Source: Aneurinibacillus thermoaerophilus (GTDB lineage Bacteria > Bacillota > Bacilli > Aneurinibacillales > Aneurinibacillaceae). From it: a stretch of 64,000 nucleotides of DNA. Positions 18,326 through 26,759 of this stretch are shown in pieces. The stretch spans positions 1-64,000 of the forward strand of contig NZ_FNDE01000001.1 of assembly GCF_900099925.1 (NCBI RefSeq). The letters are read 5' to 3'. Numbering within the stretch: the stretch's first letter is position 1; each line of letters begins with the position of its first letter. Made by a program: the position numbers and the translations under genes. The notes under the pieces were generated by a model. That model was not told where the DNA came from. It saw only the letters and a program-made list of their open reading frames with translations, and did no database searches.

Positions 18326-18366
18326 TATTTAATGACAAGATTAAATGTAAACGCATACGTAAAAGC

Positions 18367-18396
18367 AAGCCTTCAGGAAATGTCTGGAGGCTTTTT
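18367..18396 (+). terminator. Terminator after the DUF3055 gene
   Basis: AAGCCTTCAG/CTGGAGGCTT (one G-U pair) followed by TTT. Confidence 0.75.
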
Positions 18397-18470
18397 AAGT
18401 GGCGAGGAAAGTGTATATGACTCTAAATCGATAAAGTGATATATGCTTTTCTTCCTACTGTTGCAGAGAA

Positions 18471-18502
18471 AAACTTGCGAGGCACTTGCCCGCGAGTTTT
18501 TT
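18471..18502 (+). terminator. Second hairpin with T tract
   Basis: ACTTGCG/CGCGAGT stem followed by a run of six T and TATTTTT. No gene lies between it and the previous terminator, so it may end a short unannotated RNA or act as back-up. Confidence 0.55.
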
Positions 18503-18557
18503 ATTTTTGTACAAATATTTGTTTGAAAAATAGGTGCGCCTTTTAATTAAAAAACGA

Positions 18558-18586
18558 TTGACACAATTAGTATGTCATATTATATT
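18558..18586 (+). promoter_or_regulatory. Promoter of the SR1-type RNA
   Basis: Perfect TTGACA, 17-base spacer, TATATT. Predicted RNA start near 18593. Confidence 0.85.
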
Positions 18587-18666
18587 AATAATACAACATA
18601 TTGTACGTTTATTTAGTGATTATACATCATTAAAAGCGCGTATTTACTAAATGGAGGGTGAGATTT

Positions 18667-18783
18667 ATGGGGACAATCGTATGCCAACATTGCGAACAAA
18701 TTATTGAACACTATGAGCATGAGAAGGTGGAAGTGCTGTACACATCCTGCGGTAACTGTCCGACTTGTGATGAGGAGAAATAA
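18667..18783 (+). CDS. GapA-binding peptide SR1P
   Basis: 38 residues: MGTIVCQHCEQIIEHYEHEKVE... with two cysteine pairs, CQHC at 6-9 and CGNC at 28-31, plus Cys34. The MGTIVCQ start and length match SR1P of B. subtilis and other Bacillales. GGAGGG sits eight bases before the ATG. The cysteines suggest a metal-binding knuckle. Too short for an automatic track but the identity is clear from the start, size and the neighbouring speA. Confidence 0.88.
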   Translation: MGTIVCQHCEQIIEHYEHEKVEVLYTSCGNCPTCDEEK

Positions 18784-18792
18784 TGAGCGTAA

Positions 18793-18821
18793 AAAACCCC
18801 CGCGGTTCTTGCGGGGGTTTT
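18793..18821. terminator. Shared terminator of SR1 RNA and speA
   Basis: AAAACCCCCGC/GCGGGGGTTTT stem, 7-base loop; works in both directions. Confidence 0.92.
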
Positions 18822-18840
18822 CGTATATGATACCGAGTTT

Positions 18841-20310
18841 TTATTTTATGGCTTGTGCCCGTTTAATGACTTTAACAGTCTGAATTGATTCGTCTTCCGG
18901 TCCCTGCACCGGCAGGCCAGCTTCCAGGTTTTCAAGTATATAGTCAATATTATCTTGTGTCATGATTTCTCCTGGAAGCACAATTGGAATACCTGGCGGA
19001 TATACCATAATAAACTCAGCCATAATGCGTCCTGCCGCTTCACGAAGAGGAATCATTTCTGTTTCCGCATAGAACGCTTCCCTTGGTGACAGCGATAGTG
19101 CTGGAATGTTTGGCAGATGCACGGGGAGTGGTTGGATAGAATCTTTGCCGAGCTGAATGCGCGCCAGTTCGCGGAGCGCCTGTACAAGTGTTGTTACGGT
19201 CAAGATCGAATCACCTGGCGTAATGATACACAAAATGTTATACAGGTCGCTTAGCTCGACCTCAATGTTATACTTCTCGCGTAACCACACTTCTACTTGG
19301 TGTCCTGTTAGCCCAATTCCGCGCACCTGAATAATAAGCTTTGAAGGGTCCATGTCATATGTCGCTTCGCTGCCGAGAATTTCTTTGCCCACACAGTACA
19401 AGCCTGGAATTTCGTTGATTTCTTCCCGTGCGTACGCTGCCAGCTCAAGCACATGGTCTATCATCTCTTTGCCGTGCTCTACCAGTTGTCGGCGTGCCGC
19501 GTCAAGCGATGCGAGCAACAGATAAGAAGTGGATGTTGTCGTCAGCATACTGATTACGGATTTTACGCGGTTTGCGGATACGCGGCCTTCTTTCACATTC
19601 AAAATTGAGCTTTGCGTCATTGAACCGCCCAGCTTGTGCACGCTTGTGGCTGCCATATCAGCGCCTGCCTGCATTGCCGACAACGGTAGAGCATTATGGA
19701 AATGAATATGCACGCCATGCGCTTCATCTACAAGCACAGGAATGTCGTATTCGTGCACCAGATCCACGATTTCCTTCAGGTTGGCGGCAATGCCGAAATA
19801 AGTCGGGTTAATGACAAGTACCGCCTTGGCTGTCGGGTGTTGCTCCAATGCCTTGCGTACAGATTCGGTTGTAATGCCGTGCGCAATTCCTAAGTTTGTA
19901 TCCATAACGGGGTGCACGAAAATCGGAATCGCGCCTGCGAAAATAATGGCAGACAATACGGACTTATGCACATTGCGCGGAACGATGATTTTGTCACCCG
20001 GTCCCACGACAGACATAATCATCGTCATAATGGCACCGCTCGTTCCTTGCACGGAAAAAAACGTATAGTCGGCGCCGAATGCTTCTGCCGCCAGTTCCTG
20101 CGCTTCTTTAATCATCCCTTTTGGATGATGGAGATCATCGAGCGGGGCGATATTGATTAAGTCGATCGATAGTGCATTCTTTCCGATAAAATCGCGGAAC
20201 TCAGGAAGCATACCGCTTCCTTTTTTATGGCCCGGAATGTGAAACTGGATTGGATTGCGCCGGGCGTGTTCCAGGAGCCCCGTAAACAGGGGAGTTTTTG
20301 ATTGATCCAT
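18841..20310 (-). CDS. speA: Arginine decarboxylase SpeA
   Basis: 489 residues, colinear with B. subtilis SpeA (490). PLP-dependent fold-type I enzyme of the Orn/Lys/Arg decarboxylase family, making agmatine from arginine for spermidine synthesis. PLP lysine is Lys226 in SVHKLGGS; VDEAHGVHIHFH at 194-205 binds the cofactor; the N-terminal QFHIPGHKKG and C-terminal VYPPGIPIVLPGE are family signatures. GGGGAA precedes the ATG on the minus strand. speD, a later polyamine gene, is 5.5 kb away. Lysine as substrate cannot be excluded by sequence alone. Confidence 0.93.
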   Translation of the reverse strand: MDQSKTPLFTGLLEHARRNPIQFHIPGHKKGSGMLPEFRDFIGKNALSIDLINIAPLDDLHHPKGMIKEAQELAAEAFGADYTFFSVQGTSGAIMTMIMSVVGPGDKIIVPRNVHKSVLSAIIFAGAIPIFVHPVMDTNLGIAHGITTESVRKALEQHPTAKAVLVINPTYFGIAANLKEIVDLVHEYDIPVLVDEAHGVHIHFHNALPLSAMQAGADMAATSVHKLGGSMTQSSILNVKEGRVSANRVKSVISMLTTTSTSYLLLASLDAARRQLVEHGKEMIDHVLELAAYAREEINEIPGLYCVGKEILGSEATYDMDPSKLIIQVRGIGLTGHQVEVWLREKYNIEVELSDLYNILCIITPGDSILTVTTLVQALRELARIQLGKDSIQPLPVHLPNIPALSLSPREAFYAETEMIPLREAAGRIMAEFIMVYPPGIPIVLPGEIMTQDNIDYILENLEAGLPVQGPEDESIQTVKVIKRAQAIK

Positions 20311-20545
20311 AGAGCATTCCCCATTTCTGTATGTGATGTCGCCTTACGCGGTATAATCATTCATTACATTGCAAACAAATTAGAGTATATCAAAATGCAT
20401 TTCTAATTTAAATCTTTCTTTGTTAAGGGGAACTGATTTCCATCTATTTTTTTATTTTTAATTGTTCTTAAAAATCAGAAAGGATTTTTAGAAGCTGAAC
20501 GCGAATACAATCATATACAATTGTGTTGAAGGAGTGGGGAAAGGT

Positions 20546-21523
20546 ATGAAAACACGCATAACAGAGATTTTCGGCATTAAATACCCTATTGTGCAAGGCG
20601 GGCTTGCATATCTGGCGTATGCTGAATTGGCAGCGGCTGTTTCCAACGCCGGCGGTTTGGGGCAGATTACGGCTATGACGTTAGGTACGGCGGAGAAATT
20701 GCGCGAAGAAATTCGGAAAGTACGCACGATGACCAATAAGTCCTTTGGGGTGAATTTCGCTATTGGACAGCATGGTAGACCGTATGAAGAATTGCTGGAA
20801 GTGGCGATCGAGGAAAAAGTTCCGGCCATCTCTGTGACTGGCGGGAACCCAAAGCCGATTTTTGAGCGGCTGCAAGGAAAAGATATTCGTACACTCGTGC
20901 TGGTGGCTGGGGTACGGCAGGCGCAAAAAGCGGAAGAATTGGGCGCGGACGCGGTGATGGCAGTCGGTCAGGAGGGCGGAGGCCATCTCGGACGTGACGA
21001 TATCGGGACAATGGTACTTATCCCCCGTGTGGTAGAATCGGTTTCGATTCCAGTACTTGCAAGCGGCGGTATTGGTGACGGACGCGGACTGCTGGCAGCG
21101 CTTGCGCTAGGGGCAGAAGGAATTGAGATGGGAACGCGATTTATCGCTACTCAGGAGTGTATTCATGCGAGTGAAGCGTATAAGCAAGCCATTCTCACCA
21201 GCAAGGAAACCGATACAGTTATCATTAAGCGTACGCTTGGCGCTCCGGGCCGCGTATTGAAGACGCCGCATGCGCTCAACATTGTTGCACGCGAGCAGGA
21301 AGGAGCGACGTATGAAGATTTGAAGGATATGATTAGCGGCAAAGCAAACCGTGAGTATATTTACAACGGAAACGAAGAGGCTGGATATGGTTGGGCAGGA
21401 CAAGTGATCGGGCTGATCCACAGTATTCCGACGGTTCAGGAGTTATTCGATGAGATCATTTCCCAGGCGGAGGAAGGCCGCAAGCGGCTGGAGATGATTT
21501 TCGGAGCCAAGGTACATCGCTAA
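20546..21523 (+). CDS. Nitronate monooxygenase-family flavoenzyme
   Basis: 325 residues, TIM-barrel FMN protein of the 2-nitropropane dioxygenase/FabK superfamily. KYPIVQGGLAYLAYAELAAAVSNAGGLGQI is the N-terminal FMN-binding signature; GADAVMAVGQEGGGHLGRDD contains the conserved GxEGGGH; VLASGGIGDGRG and GAEGIEMGTRF bind phosphate. Most such Bacillales proteins oxidise alkyl nitronates; a FabK-like enoyl reductase role is the alternative. GGAGTGGGG upstream selects the ATG at 20546. The 248 bases downstream (21524-21771) hold no gene I can support. Confidence 0.88.
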   Translation: MKTRITEIFGIKYPIVQGGLAYLAYAELAAAVSNAGGLGQITAMTLGTAEKLREEIRKVRTMTNKSFGVNFAIGQHGRPYEELLEVAIEEKVPAISVTGGNPKPIFERLQGKDIRTLVLVAGVRQAQKAEELGADAVMAVGQEGGGHLGRDDIGTMVLIPRVVESVSIPVLASGGIGDGRGLLAALALGAEGIEMGTRFIATQECIHASEAYKQAILTSKETDTVIIKRTLGAPGRVLKTPHALNIVAREQEGATYEDLKDMISGKANREYIYNGNEEAGYGWAGQVIGLIHSIPTVQELFDEIISQAEEGRKRLEMIFGAKVHR

Positions 21524-21771
21524 TAAGGATTATTTAAAAACAAGGCCATCCTCTCCTTCTTTCTTTTGACTTGATTGTCTTTTTCATCCACGAAGCCAAT
21601 TCGTTCTTCAAGCGGAGCGCACAAAACATCCGGATATCTCGAAAGGAAGACAACAGAGTGCTTTTCTCGCTTTCCGAACGGCTTTGTTAGAGTGAGGCAA
21701 AATCGCCGGAGAAGAGAAGGAGAGGAATGGATTCAGGTATGAACATCATAAAACGTCGATAAGCTGAACGG

Positions 21772-22461
21772 CTAAGCTTGTACGTAGTCAGTAGCCTTTT
21801 CAGTTACCGGAAAGCTTTGTGTTGAAGGTAAGCGTCCGCCCGCTTCCTTTGCCAAGCGGTAGAGAGGAAGCAGCGTACGGAACGTGTTTTCCACTGTTTT
21901 CATTAATTCGTTTCCTGACATGACGATTGCTTTTTCGCGGTCGATGGTAATGCCGCAGAGAATTTCTGATTTCTTGTTCTTTTTTAATTTATGTATCATT
22001 TCTTGTGCTTTGTCTTCATCCATTTGACTGTGTTGAAATACGTCTGGCTTCGTATGATCAAATGACCAAACGAACGATTTGGGGATGTTTTTTTCAATGG
22101 TTGTCCATTCTTTTTCCAAGCGTTCGGCAAACGCTGGCTTTATCGGGCATTCGTAGATGATGGCGAACCAGATGAACATATGGCTTTCCCAAAGTCCTAC
22201 TTGGAAGTGCGGTAGCATTTTGTAGCCGCGTTTGTTCGCCGCCCATGCGACCCATGTGTCGTTTGGAGGATGTACGGTACGCCTTGCGTGTTTGGCGACA
22301 TGGTAAAACATCTCATCTTTTGTTTCTGCTGATAAAAACAAAGCTATTTCTTTTCCTAATTCCTCTAGTTTTGGGCGAATTGTAGCTCTCAGCGCTTTCA
22401 TACGCGCATCGAGCCCTGGAACAGCAAATACGGCAAAATCCTGCTCAGTGAAGCTGTGCAT
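21772..22461 (-). CDS. UPF0637/DUF1054 protein (YktB-like)
   Basis: 229 residues, aligning throughout with B. subtilis YktB: FTEQDFAVFAVPGLDARMKALRATIRPKLEELG, MFYHVAKHARRTVHPPNDTWVAWA, GYKMLPHFQVGLWESHMFIWFAIIYE, NIPKSFVWSFDHTKPD, ILCGI. Soluble, function unknown. Start chosen at the ATG behind GAGGAGGAA; seven further codons upstream are open but lie on top of that site. Confidence 0.88.
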   Translation of the reverse strand: MHSFTEQDFAVFAVPGLDARMKALRATIRPKLEELGKEIALFLSAETKDEMFYHVAKHARRTVHPPNDTWVAWAANKRGYKMLPHFQVGLWESHMFIWFAIIYECPIKPAFAERLEKEWTTIEKNIPKSFVWSFDHTKPDVFQHSQMDEDKAQEMIHKLKKNKKSEILCGITIDREKAIVMSGNELMKTVENTFRTLLPLYRLAKEAGGRLPSTQSFPVTEKATDYVQA

Positions 22462-22680
22462 ATTCGGGTTCCTCCTCGTCAAAATCTGTTCTCATCGTAC
22501 CATGCGATGCATAAAATGTGAACACAGGCTGCCTGTATGCTTTTCTCTTGTCGTAGTGAAGTCGATTGTTGCAGACAAGCTAGATTGGTAATAGAAACAC
22601 ATTGCTTTTGTTTGATGAATATAGTACAATAAACATAATAAATTAAATATTTTGAAAATTCTACGAATGGAGGGGTAGTT

Positions 22681-23280
22681 GTGCACACATTTGAACAGAT
22701 TGAGTACAGCGACGTAGCTTTATGGTTTAACGAAGAGCAGATACACGAACTTGTGGCACATATCGTCGAAGCAGGTATGAGCATCGCATGGAAAGAAACG
22801 AAGAAATACTTTACCCTCTCCGTCCGGACAGAACATAAAACTCATTGGTTAACGTTTCGTAAGGTGGGCGCGCGCTATCGTTTGCGCGATCGCCATTATA
22901 ATATTTCCGATCCGCGCTTTGAAAAGATTTTGCAGTATTTTATTGAACAGGTGAAAGGGCATGCGGTAGTGAAAATCTTCTTCGGAGGACAGCTTGTCAT
23001 TCAAAAAATTCGCTATGGAGAAGCGGAACAAATTATAAAAATTTCCGGTGCTTCTAAAGAGGTTATTTTCGAGAAGGAGTGTTCTGTCTCGATGGAAGAA
23101 GTAATGGCAGTGCTTTGTCGGCGCGATGCTGAAGAAAGGATTCCGGTGCTGACGCTTGAAATTGACTATGAATTGGCGGTGCTGCATGAAGCGATGGAAG
23201 CGGGAGATGAAGAGACGATTGCAGCTTGCAAGCAAAAGCTCAGCAAGCTTCATCAGGAAATGGTGATGCTAGAAGTATAA
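22681..23280 (+). CDS. Conserved-looking protein of unknown function
   Basis: 199 residues from GTG, with ATGGAGGGG upstream. The N-terminal ~140 residues are mixed alpha/beta with many aromatic and basic residues (WKETKKYFTLSVRT, THWLTFRKVGARYRLRDRHYN); the C-terminal ~45 residues (LAVLHEAMEAGDEETIAACKQKLSKLHQEM) are probably an antiparallel helical pair. No signal or membrane segment, no enzyme motif. I do not recognise the family. It has its own terminator and stands between two opposite-function neighbours without an operon. Confidence 0.6.
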   Translation: MHTFEQIEYSDVALWFNEEQIHELVAHIVEAGMSIAWKETKKYFTLSVRTEHKTHWLTFRKVGARYRLRDRHYNISDPRFEKILQYFIEQVKGHAVVKIFFGGQLVIQKIRYGEAEQIIKISGASKEVIFEKECSVSMEEVMAVLCRRDAEERIPVLTLEIDYELAVLHEAMEAGDEETIAACKQKLSKLHQEMVMLEV

Positions 23281-23324
23281 TTGTAAAGGAAAGCAGGAAA
23301 TAGTTTTTCCATGGAGAAATAAGT

Positions 23325-23355
23325 AAAGCATACTTCACCCGGAGTATGCTTTTTT
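23325..23355 (+). terminator. Terminator before pepA
   Basis: AAAGCATACT/AGTATGCTTT stem followed by TTTTT. Nearly the same stem ends the ccoS-like gene at 35238. Confidence 0.88.
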
Positions 23356-23412
23356 GCATTTTGGATATCGCATACTAACAGAGAAGACATTTTGACTTGC
23401 GGAGGGTAGAGC

Positions 23413-24921
23413 ATGAAAGTAAAAATCTCAAAAGAAACAATTTCTTCCATCGCTACGGATTGTTTGATTGTGACATATTGTGAGGATCAAGACACGGTGA
23501 AGGGATACGCGAAAATTGTCGACACCGCGCTTGAACACCGTATTTCGCTACTGATTGCGGAAAAAGAAATCCGTGGAACCTTCGGGGAAGTAACATTGCT
23601 GCATAACTGGGGCAAGATTCCGGCCAAGCGGACGCTTGTCCTTGGTTTGGGTAAAGAAAAGGAATTAACAGTGGCTAAAGTGCGCGACGCGATTGGAATC
23701 GCTGCCCGTTACGCCCAGAAGCGCGGAGTTAAAAACATTACATTTGGTGTATCGAATTATTATGTCGAGAAGCAACTCTGGAATGCAGTCGATATTGTGC
23801 AAAATGTTGTGGAAGGCGTTGCGCTTGGAACGTACACCTTCGCAGGTTATAAAAAGCGTGAGGAGCAGCCTTTCGTTATCGAAGAGTTTATCTTAGGAGT
23901 AGACGAAAAGATGGAACAAAGCGCGATCCAAGCTGGACTCGACAGGGCGGACGTCGCGGCGTATGCGACGAATCTGGCGCGTGATTTGGTAAATGAGCCA
24001 GGAAATAAAATGACGCCAGCAATCTTAGCGGAGCGTGCGCGCGAAGTGGCACATCGTCGAAATTTAGAAATTAAAGTGCTGGATCGAGAAGAGTTAGAAG
24101 AGCTTGGCATGGGTGCATTGCTGGCTGTTGGTCAAGCGAGCGCCAACGCGCCTAAAATGATTGTCATGAAATATTATGGGGCGGCTGACAGCAAAGAAGT
24201 GCTCGGATACGTAGGCAAAGGTGTCACATTTGATACTGGCGGCATTCAGGTAAAACCTGATGAAGGTATGGGTGAGATGAAAACTGATATGGCGGGAGCC
24301 GCAGCTGTTATCGCCGCGATGGATGCCATTGGTGCGCTACAGCCGCATGTCAATGTAATCGCGGTGATTCCCGCATGCGAAAATATGATTTCGGGCAACA
24401 ATCTGAAGCCGGCGGATGTTATCACTTCCTTTTCCGGCAAAACCATTGAGGTCGTGCATACCGATGCGGAAGGCAGACTCATTCTGGCAGATGGGGTTGC
24501 ATACGCCAAGCATCTTGGCGCAACTAAACTTGTTGATGTGGCAACGCTTACCGGCTCCGTCATTTCCGCGCTTGGGCATGTCGCAACCGGCATGATCACC
24601 AATAATGAACAATGGCTTGAAGAAGTAAAGGCAGCAGCGCGCATTGCAGGCGAAAAAATGTGGCAGTTACCGAACTTTGAAGAATATCAGGAATATATCC
24701 AGAGCGAAATTGCTGATATTAAGAATGATGCGGGACGTCCAGCCGGTTGTATCCAAGGCGGCATTTTTATCGGCGCGTTTGCTGGAGATACGCCTTGGGT
24801 GCATCTTGACATTGCAGGTACAGCTACAACCGACAAGGACAGAGGTCACAATCCGACAGGAGCAACCGGCGTAGCGGTGCGCACGCTCATTCAACTGGCT
24901 ATCCGCTTTGGCGGAAAATAA
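23413..24921 (+). CDS. pepA: Cytosol (leucyl) aminopeptidase, M17 family
   Basis: 502 residues. N-terminal macro-like domain (1-165), then the M17 catalytic domain with ARDLVNEPGNKMTP, the metal/substrate segment VGKGVTFDTGGIQVKP, MKTDMAGAAAV and the signature HTDAEGRLILADGVAYA with its Asp and Glu dizinc ligands. It releases N-terminal residues from peptides in the cytoplasm. GGAGGG precedes the ATG; a strong terminator follows, so the gene is monocistronic. Confidence 0.94.
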   Translation: MKVKISKETISSIATDCLIVTYCEDQDTVKGYAKIVDTALEHRISLLIAEKEIRGTFGEVTLLHNWGKIPAKRTLVLGLGKEKELTVAKVRDAIGIAARYAQKRGVKNITFGVSNYYVEKQLWNAVDIVQNVVEGVALGTYTFAGYKKREEQPFVIEEFILGVDEKMEQSAIQAGLDRADVAAYATNLARDLVNEPGNKMTPAILAERAREVAHRRNLEIKVLDREELEELGMGALLAVGQASANAPKMIVMKYYGAADSKEVLGYVGKGVTFDTGGIQVKPDEGMGEMKTDMAGAAAVIAAMDAIGALQPHVNVIAVIPACENMISGNNLKPADVITSFSGKTIEVVHTDAEGRLILADGVAYAKHLGATKLVDVATLTGSVISALGHVATGMITNNEQWLEEVKAAARIAGEKMWQLPNFEEYQEYIQSEIADIKNDAGRPAGCIQGGIFIGAFAGDTPWVHLDIAGTATTDKDRGHNPTGATGVAVRTLIQLAIRFGGK

Positions 24922-24927
24922 AGACCA

Positions 24928-24973
24928 TAAGAAAAAAGCTTTTTCCTTTATTTAGGAGAAAGCTTTTTTCTTA
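24928..24973. terminator. Terminator after pepA
   Basis: Long near-palindrome with arms TAAGAAAAAAGCTTT and its complement, T tract on both strands. Confidence 0.88.
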
Positions 24974-25116
24974 TGTTTCGGACAAGCTAGGTTTATTTTT
25001 GTCCGGTAAAATTGGCATAATTATTTAAATGTCGGTGATTCGGTGTAGTCATGAGGCTTTCCCTGATATAAAATAAACACGTTGTGGATTTTTTGTAGTG
25101 AAAGGATGGTATAGCC

Positions 25117-25623
25117 GTGGAGGTATGGTTCACGAAAGAGATCGCCATGGGCATCGTCGGTCTTTTTCTTATTATGTTCCTTCTCCTTTTCATCTGGAAC
25201 ATTGTACTTAGCGTAAAATTTGGACGGTTACAGAAACGGTTCCGGAGGATGGCGCAAGGCAGTTCCAAAGAAAATTTGGAGCAGATGTTAGAGAAACTGT
25301 TCGATCGTATGGAAACTCTGGAGAATTCTCAGCGGGCGGTTGAACAGTTGACAGAGAGTATGCGGGCGCGTATCCGGGAACAAAAAGGCCGGCTTGGCAT
25401 TCTTCGGTTTTCTGCATTTGAAAACGAAGGAAGCGACTTAAGCTTTTCTTTCGCGCTTGTGGATGAAAATAACAACGGAATGGTCATGACAAGCATTTAT
25501 GGGCGTCATGAATCCCGGGTATATGCGAAACCGGTTGAGAACGGGGCTTCATTGTACGCATTGTCCGAAGAAGAAAAGCAGGCGCTTGCGCTGGCGATAA
25601 AAAATGGGGCTAAAGACGAATAA
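25117..25623 (+). CDS. DUF4446 membrane-anchored protein
   Basis: 168 residues. One N-terminal membrane helix (about 8-32), a coiled-coil stretch (about 38-88, ENLEQMLEKLFDRMETLENSQRAVEQL), then the DUF4446 core GRLGILRFSAFENEGSDLSFSFALVDENNNGMVMTSIYGRHESRVYAKPVENG. Probably a cytoplasmic domain tethered to the membrane. Function unknown; the family is widespread in Firmicutes. GTG start. Confidence 0.8.
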   Translation: MEVWFTKEIAMGIVGLFLIMFLLLFIWNIVLSVKFGRLQKRFRRMAQGSSKENLEQMLEKLFDRMETLENSQRAVEQLTESMRARIREQKGRLGILRFSAFENEGSDLSFSFALVDENNNGMVMTSIYGRHESRVYAKPVENGASLYALSEEEKQALALAIKNGAKDE

Positions 25624-25630
25624 AAAAGTA

Positions 25631-25796
25631 TTGCATGTTTGCTTCAACCGTGTTATGTTATTTCTCGTTAAGAAAATTTGTGATTAGGAACCAGGATTCA
25701 CTTAAAGGGTGGGAATGTTCATCGCTCACTCGCCCCCGTGGTGAATGACGTAGGTCCTAGAGATGTTTACAATACTCATCCTAGGAAGGGGGAGCT
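25631..25796 (+). promoter_or_regulatory. speD promoter and structured 5' leader with two alternative stems
   Basis: TTGCAT/TATGTT (17-base spacer, 25631-25659) is a candidate promoter. Downstream, TAGGAACC (25685) can pair with GGTCCTA (25753) and GATTCAC (25695) with GTGAAT (25741), closing a domain. The same TCCTAG (25755-25760) can instead pair with CTAGGA (25781-25786), which abuts the ribosome site AAGGGGGAG. The two folds exclude each other, as in a translational riboswitch or attenuator. No known riboswitch class was recognised. Confidence 0.5.
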
Positions 25797-25801
25797 GGAA
25801 G

Positions 25802-26203
25802 ATGGAATACTCAACTTTCGGCAGACACATTGCAATTGATGTTTGGGGAGTGGATTTTGAGCGTTTGAATAACGCCGAATTCCTAAAAAACCATATGGTA
25901 GAAGCGGCAGAAGCTTGCGGCGCGACCGTGTTGTCGGTGCAGGCGAAACAGTTTGAACCGCAGGGCGCGACTGTACTTGTTATGCTTTCGGAAAGCCATC
26001 TTTCGATTCATACCTATCCTGAAAAAGGCTTTGCTGCCCTAGACTGCTACACTTGCGGTGAAACAGTGGATCCGCAGATTGCTATTGATTACATGGTTTC
26101 TATTTTAAAACCGGAAAAATACTATGTGAAAAAGTTAGTTCGCGGTATGGGTGAAATGGAAATTGTAACGCCAAAAGTGAACCCGAACTACATTCATGCG
26201 TAA
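25802..26203 (+). CDS. speD: S-adenosylmethionine decarboxylase proenzyme
   Basis: 133 residues, the short bacterial class (B. subtilis SpeH-like). The proenzyme cleaves itself between Glu64 and Ser65 in SESHLSIHTYPE, and the serine becomes the pyruvoyl cofactor; His70 and the cysteines of DCYTCG are the remaining conserved active-site residues. It makes decarboxylated SAM, the aminopropyl donor for spermidine. AAGGGGGAG precedes the ATG; the frame upstream (to 25763) belongs to the leader. Shares polyamine function with speA on this window. Confidence 0.95.
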   Translation: MEYSTFGRHIAIDVWGVDFERLNNAEFLKNHMVEAAEACGATVLSVQAKQFEPQGATVLVMLSESHLSIHTYPEKGFAALDCYTCGETVDPQIAIDYMVSILKPEKYYVKKLVRGMGEMEIVTPKVNPNYIHA

Positions 26204-26232
26204 AAAGAGAGGTGTTTACACCTCTCTTTTTT
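26202..26232 (+). terminator. Terminator after speD
   Basis: AAAAAGAGAGGTGT/ACACCTCTCTTTTTT hairpin directly after the stop codon. Confidence 0.92.
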
Positions 26233-26317
26233 GTATCTATGCTTTTCAGCAGTTGTTTTTTGCTGGCAGGCTGGTTTAAGATGAGAACATATATAAGTTT
26301 TCATAGGCGGGAGATAT

Positions 26318-26575
26318 ATGAAATATCCAGAATTTTTTCTTATTTTTGTATTGACGGCGGTTACATATGAACTCGGTTTCGCACAAAAGCTGCCGATTCT
26401 TAAAAAAGCGATCATTTATGTATTGCTTCTTGTTGGTGCGTTTCCGCTGACAATTTTAAACGCTATAGGATTGTCGATGATTCCAGCGTTGTGCGTGGCT
26501 GTCGCCGTGCTTGCTATCGTTCGTATTCGCAGGAAAGTTGCGAAGTCGTGGCGCGAAAAAGAATATAAGGGGTGA
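26318..26575 (+). CDS. ylaH: YlaH-like membrane protein
   Basis: 85 residues with two or three hydrophobic segments; the motif ELGFAQKLPILKKAIIYVLLLVGAFPLTIL is the YlaH-like family hallmark. Shorter than B. subtilis YlaH (about 105) at the N-terminus. CGGGAGAT precedes the ATG. Membrane protein of unknown function; ylaJ, ylaK and ylaL homologues follow in this window, so the Bacillus 'yla' neighbourhood is partly kept. Confidence 0.78.
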   Translation: MKYPEFFLIFVLTAVTYELGFAQKLPILKKAIIYVLLLVGAFPLTILNAIGLSMIPALCVAVAVLAIVRIRRKVAKSWREKEYKG

Positions 26576-26579
26576 TAGT

Positions 26580-26740
26580 ATGCTGTGGTTAACTCCTGTT
26601 TCCTTGACACCGGACGATAAGTATTGAAAGATGAGGCGCGGAAGTTGCTGGCGGTTGTTTTCGGTATTTCCGGGCCGGTGGCCGAACGGATGTCTTACTG
26701 GCTTGAACGGGGCGATTACGTCATTCTTATAAAAGAATAG
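26580..26740 (+). pseudogene. Small gene split by a one-base frameshift
   Basis: ATG at 26580, right behind AAGGGGTG, reads MLWLTPVSLTPDDKY and stops at once. A second frame, one base off, continues LKDEARKLLAVVFGISGPVAERMSYWLERGDYVILIKE to the TAG at 26738. Restoring one G after GATAAG would join both halves into a smooth 53-residue protein. The second half has no ribosome site of its own. Either a sequencing error, a real frameshift, or programmed slippage. Family not recognised; position between ylaH and the next gene suggests an operon member. Confidence 0.55.
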
Positions 26741-26759
26741 AGGGAAAGGAGAGAGTGCG

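Larger units (their letters stand above)
18593..18821 (+). ncRNA. SR1-type dual-function small RNA
   Basis: Transcript of about 230 nt bounded by the promoter at 18558 and the terminator at 18793. It encodes the SR1P peptide and lies next to speA, exactly as SR1 does in B. subtilis (pdhD-speA interval). There SR1 base-pairs with ahrC mRNA and encodes SR1P, which binds GapA and promotes RNase J1 activity. Here argR/ahrC is 13 kb away in the same window. The base-pairing function here is inference. Confidence 0.75.

Noticed and set aside
21524-21771. Possible 11-residue frame behind GAGAAGGAGAGG
   Set aside because: Ribosome-like sequence is present but the frame is too short and has no feature of interest.
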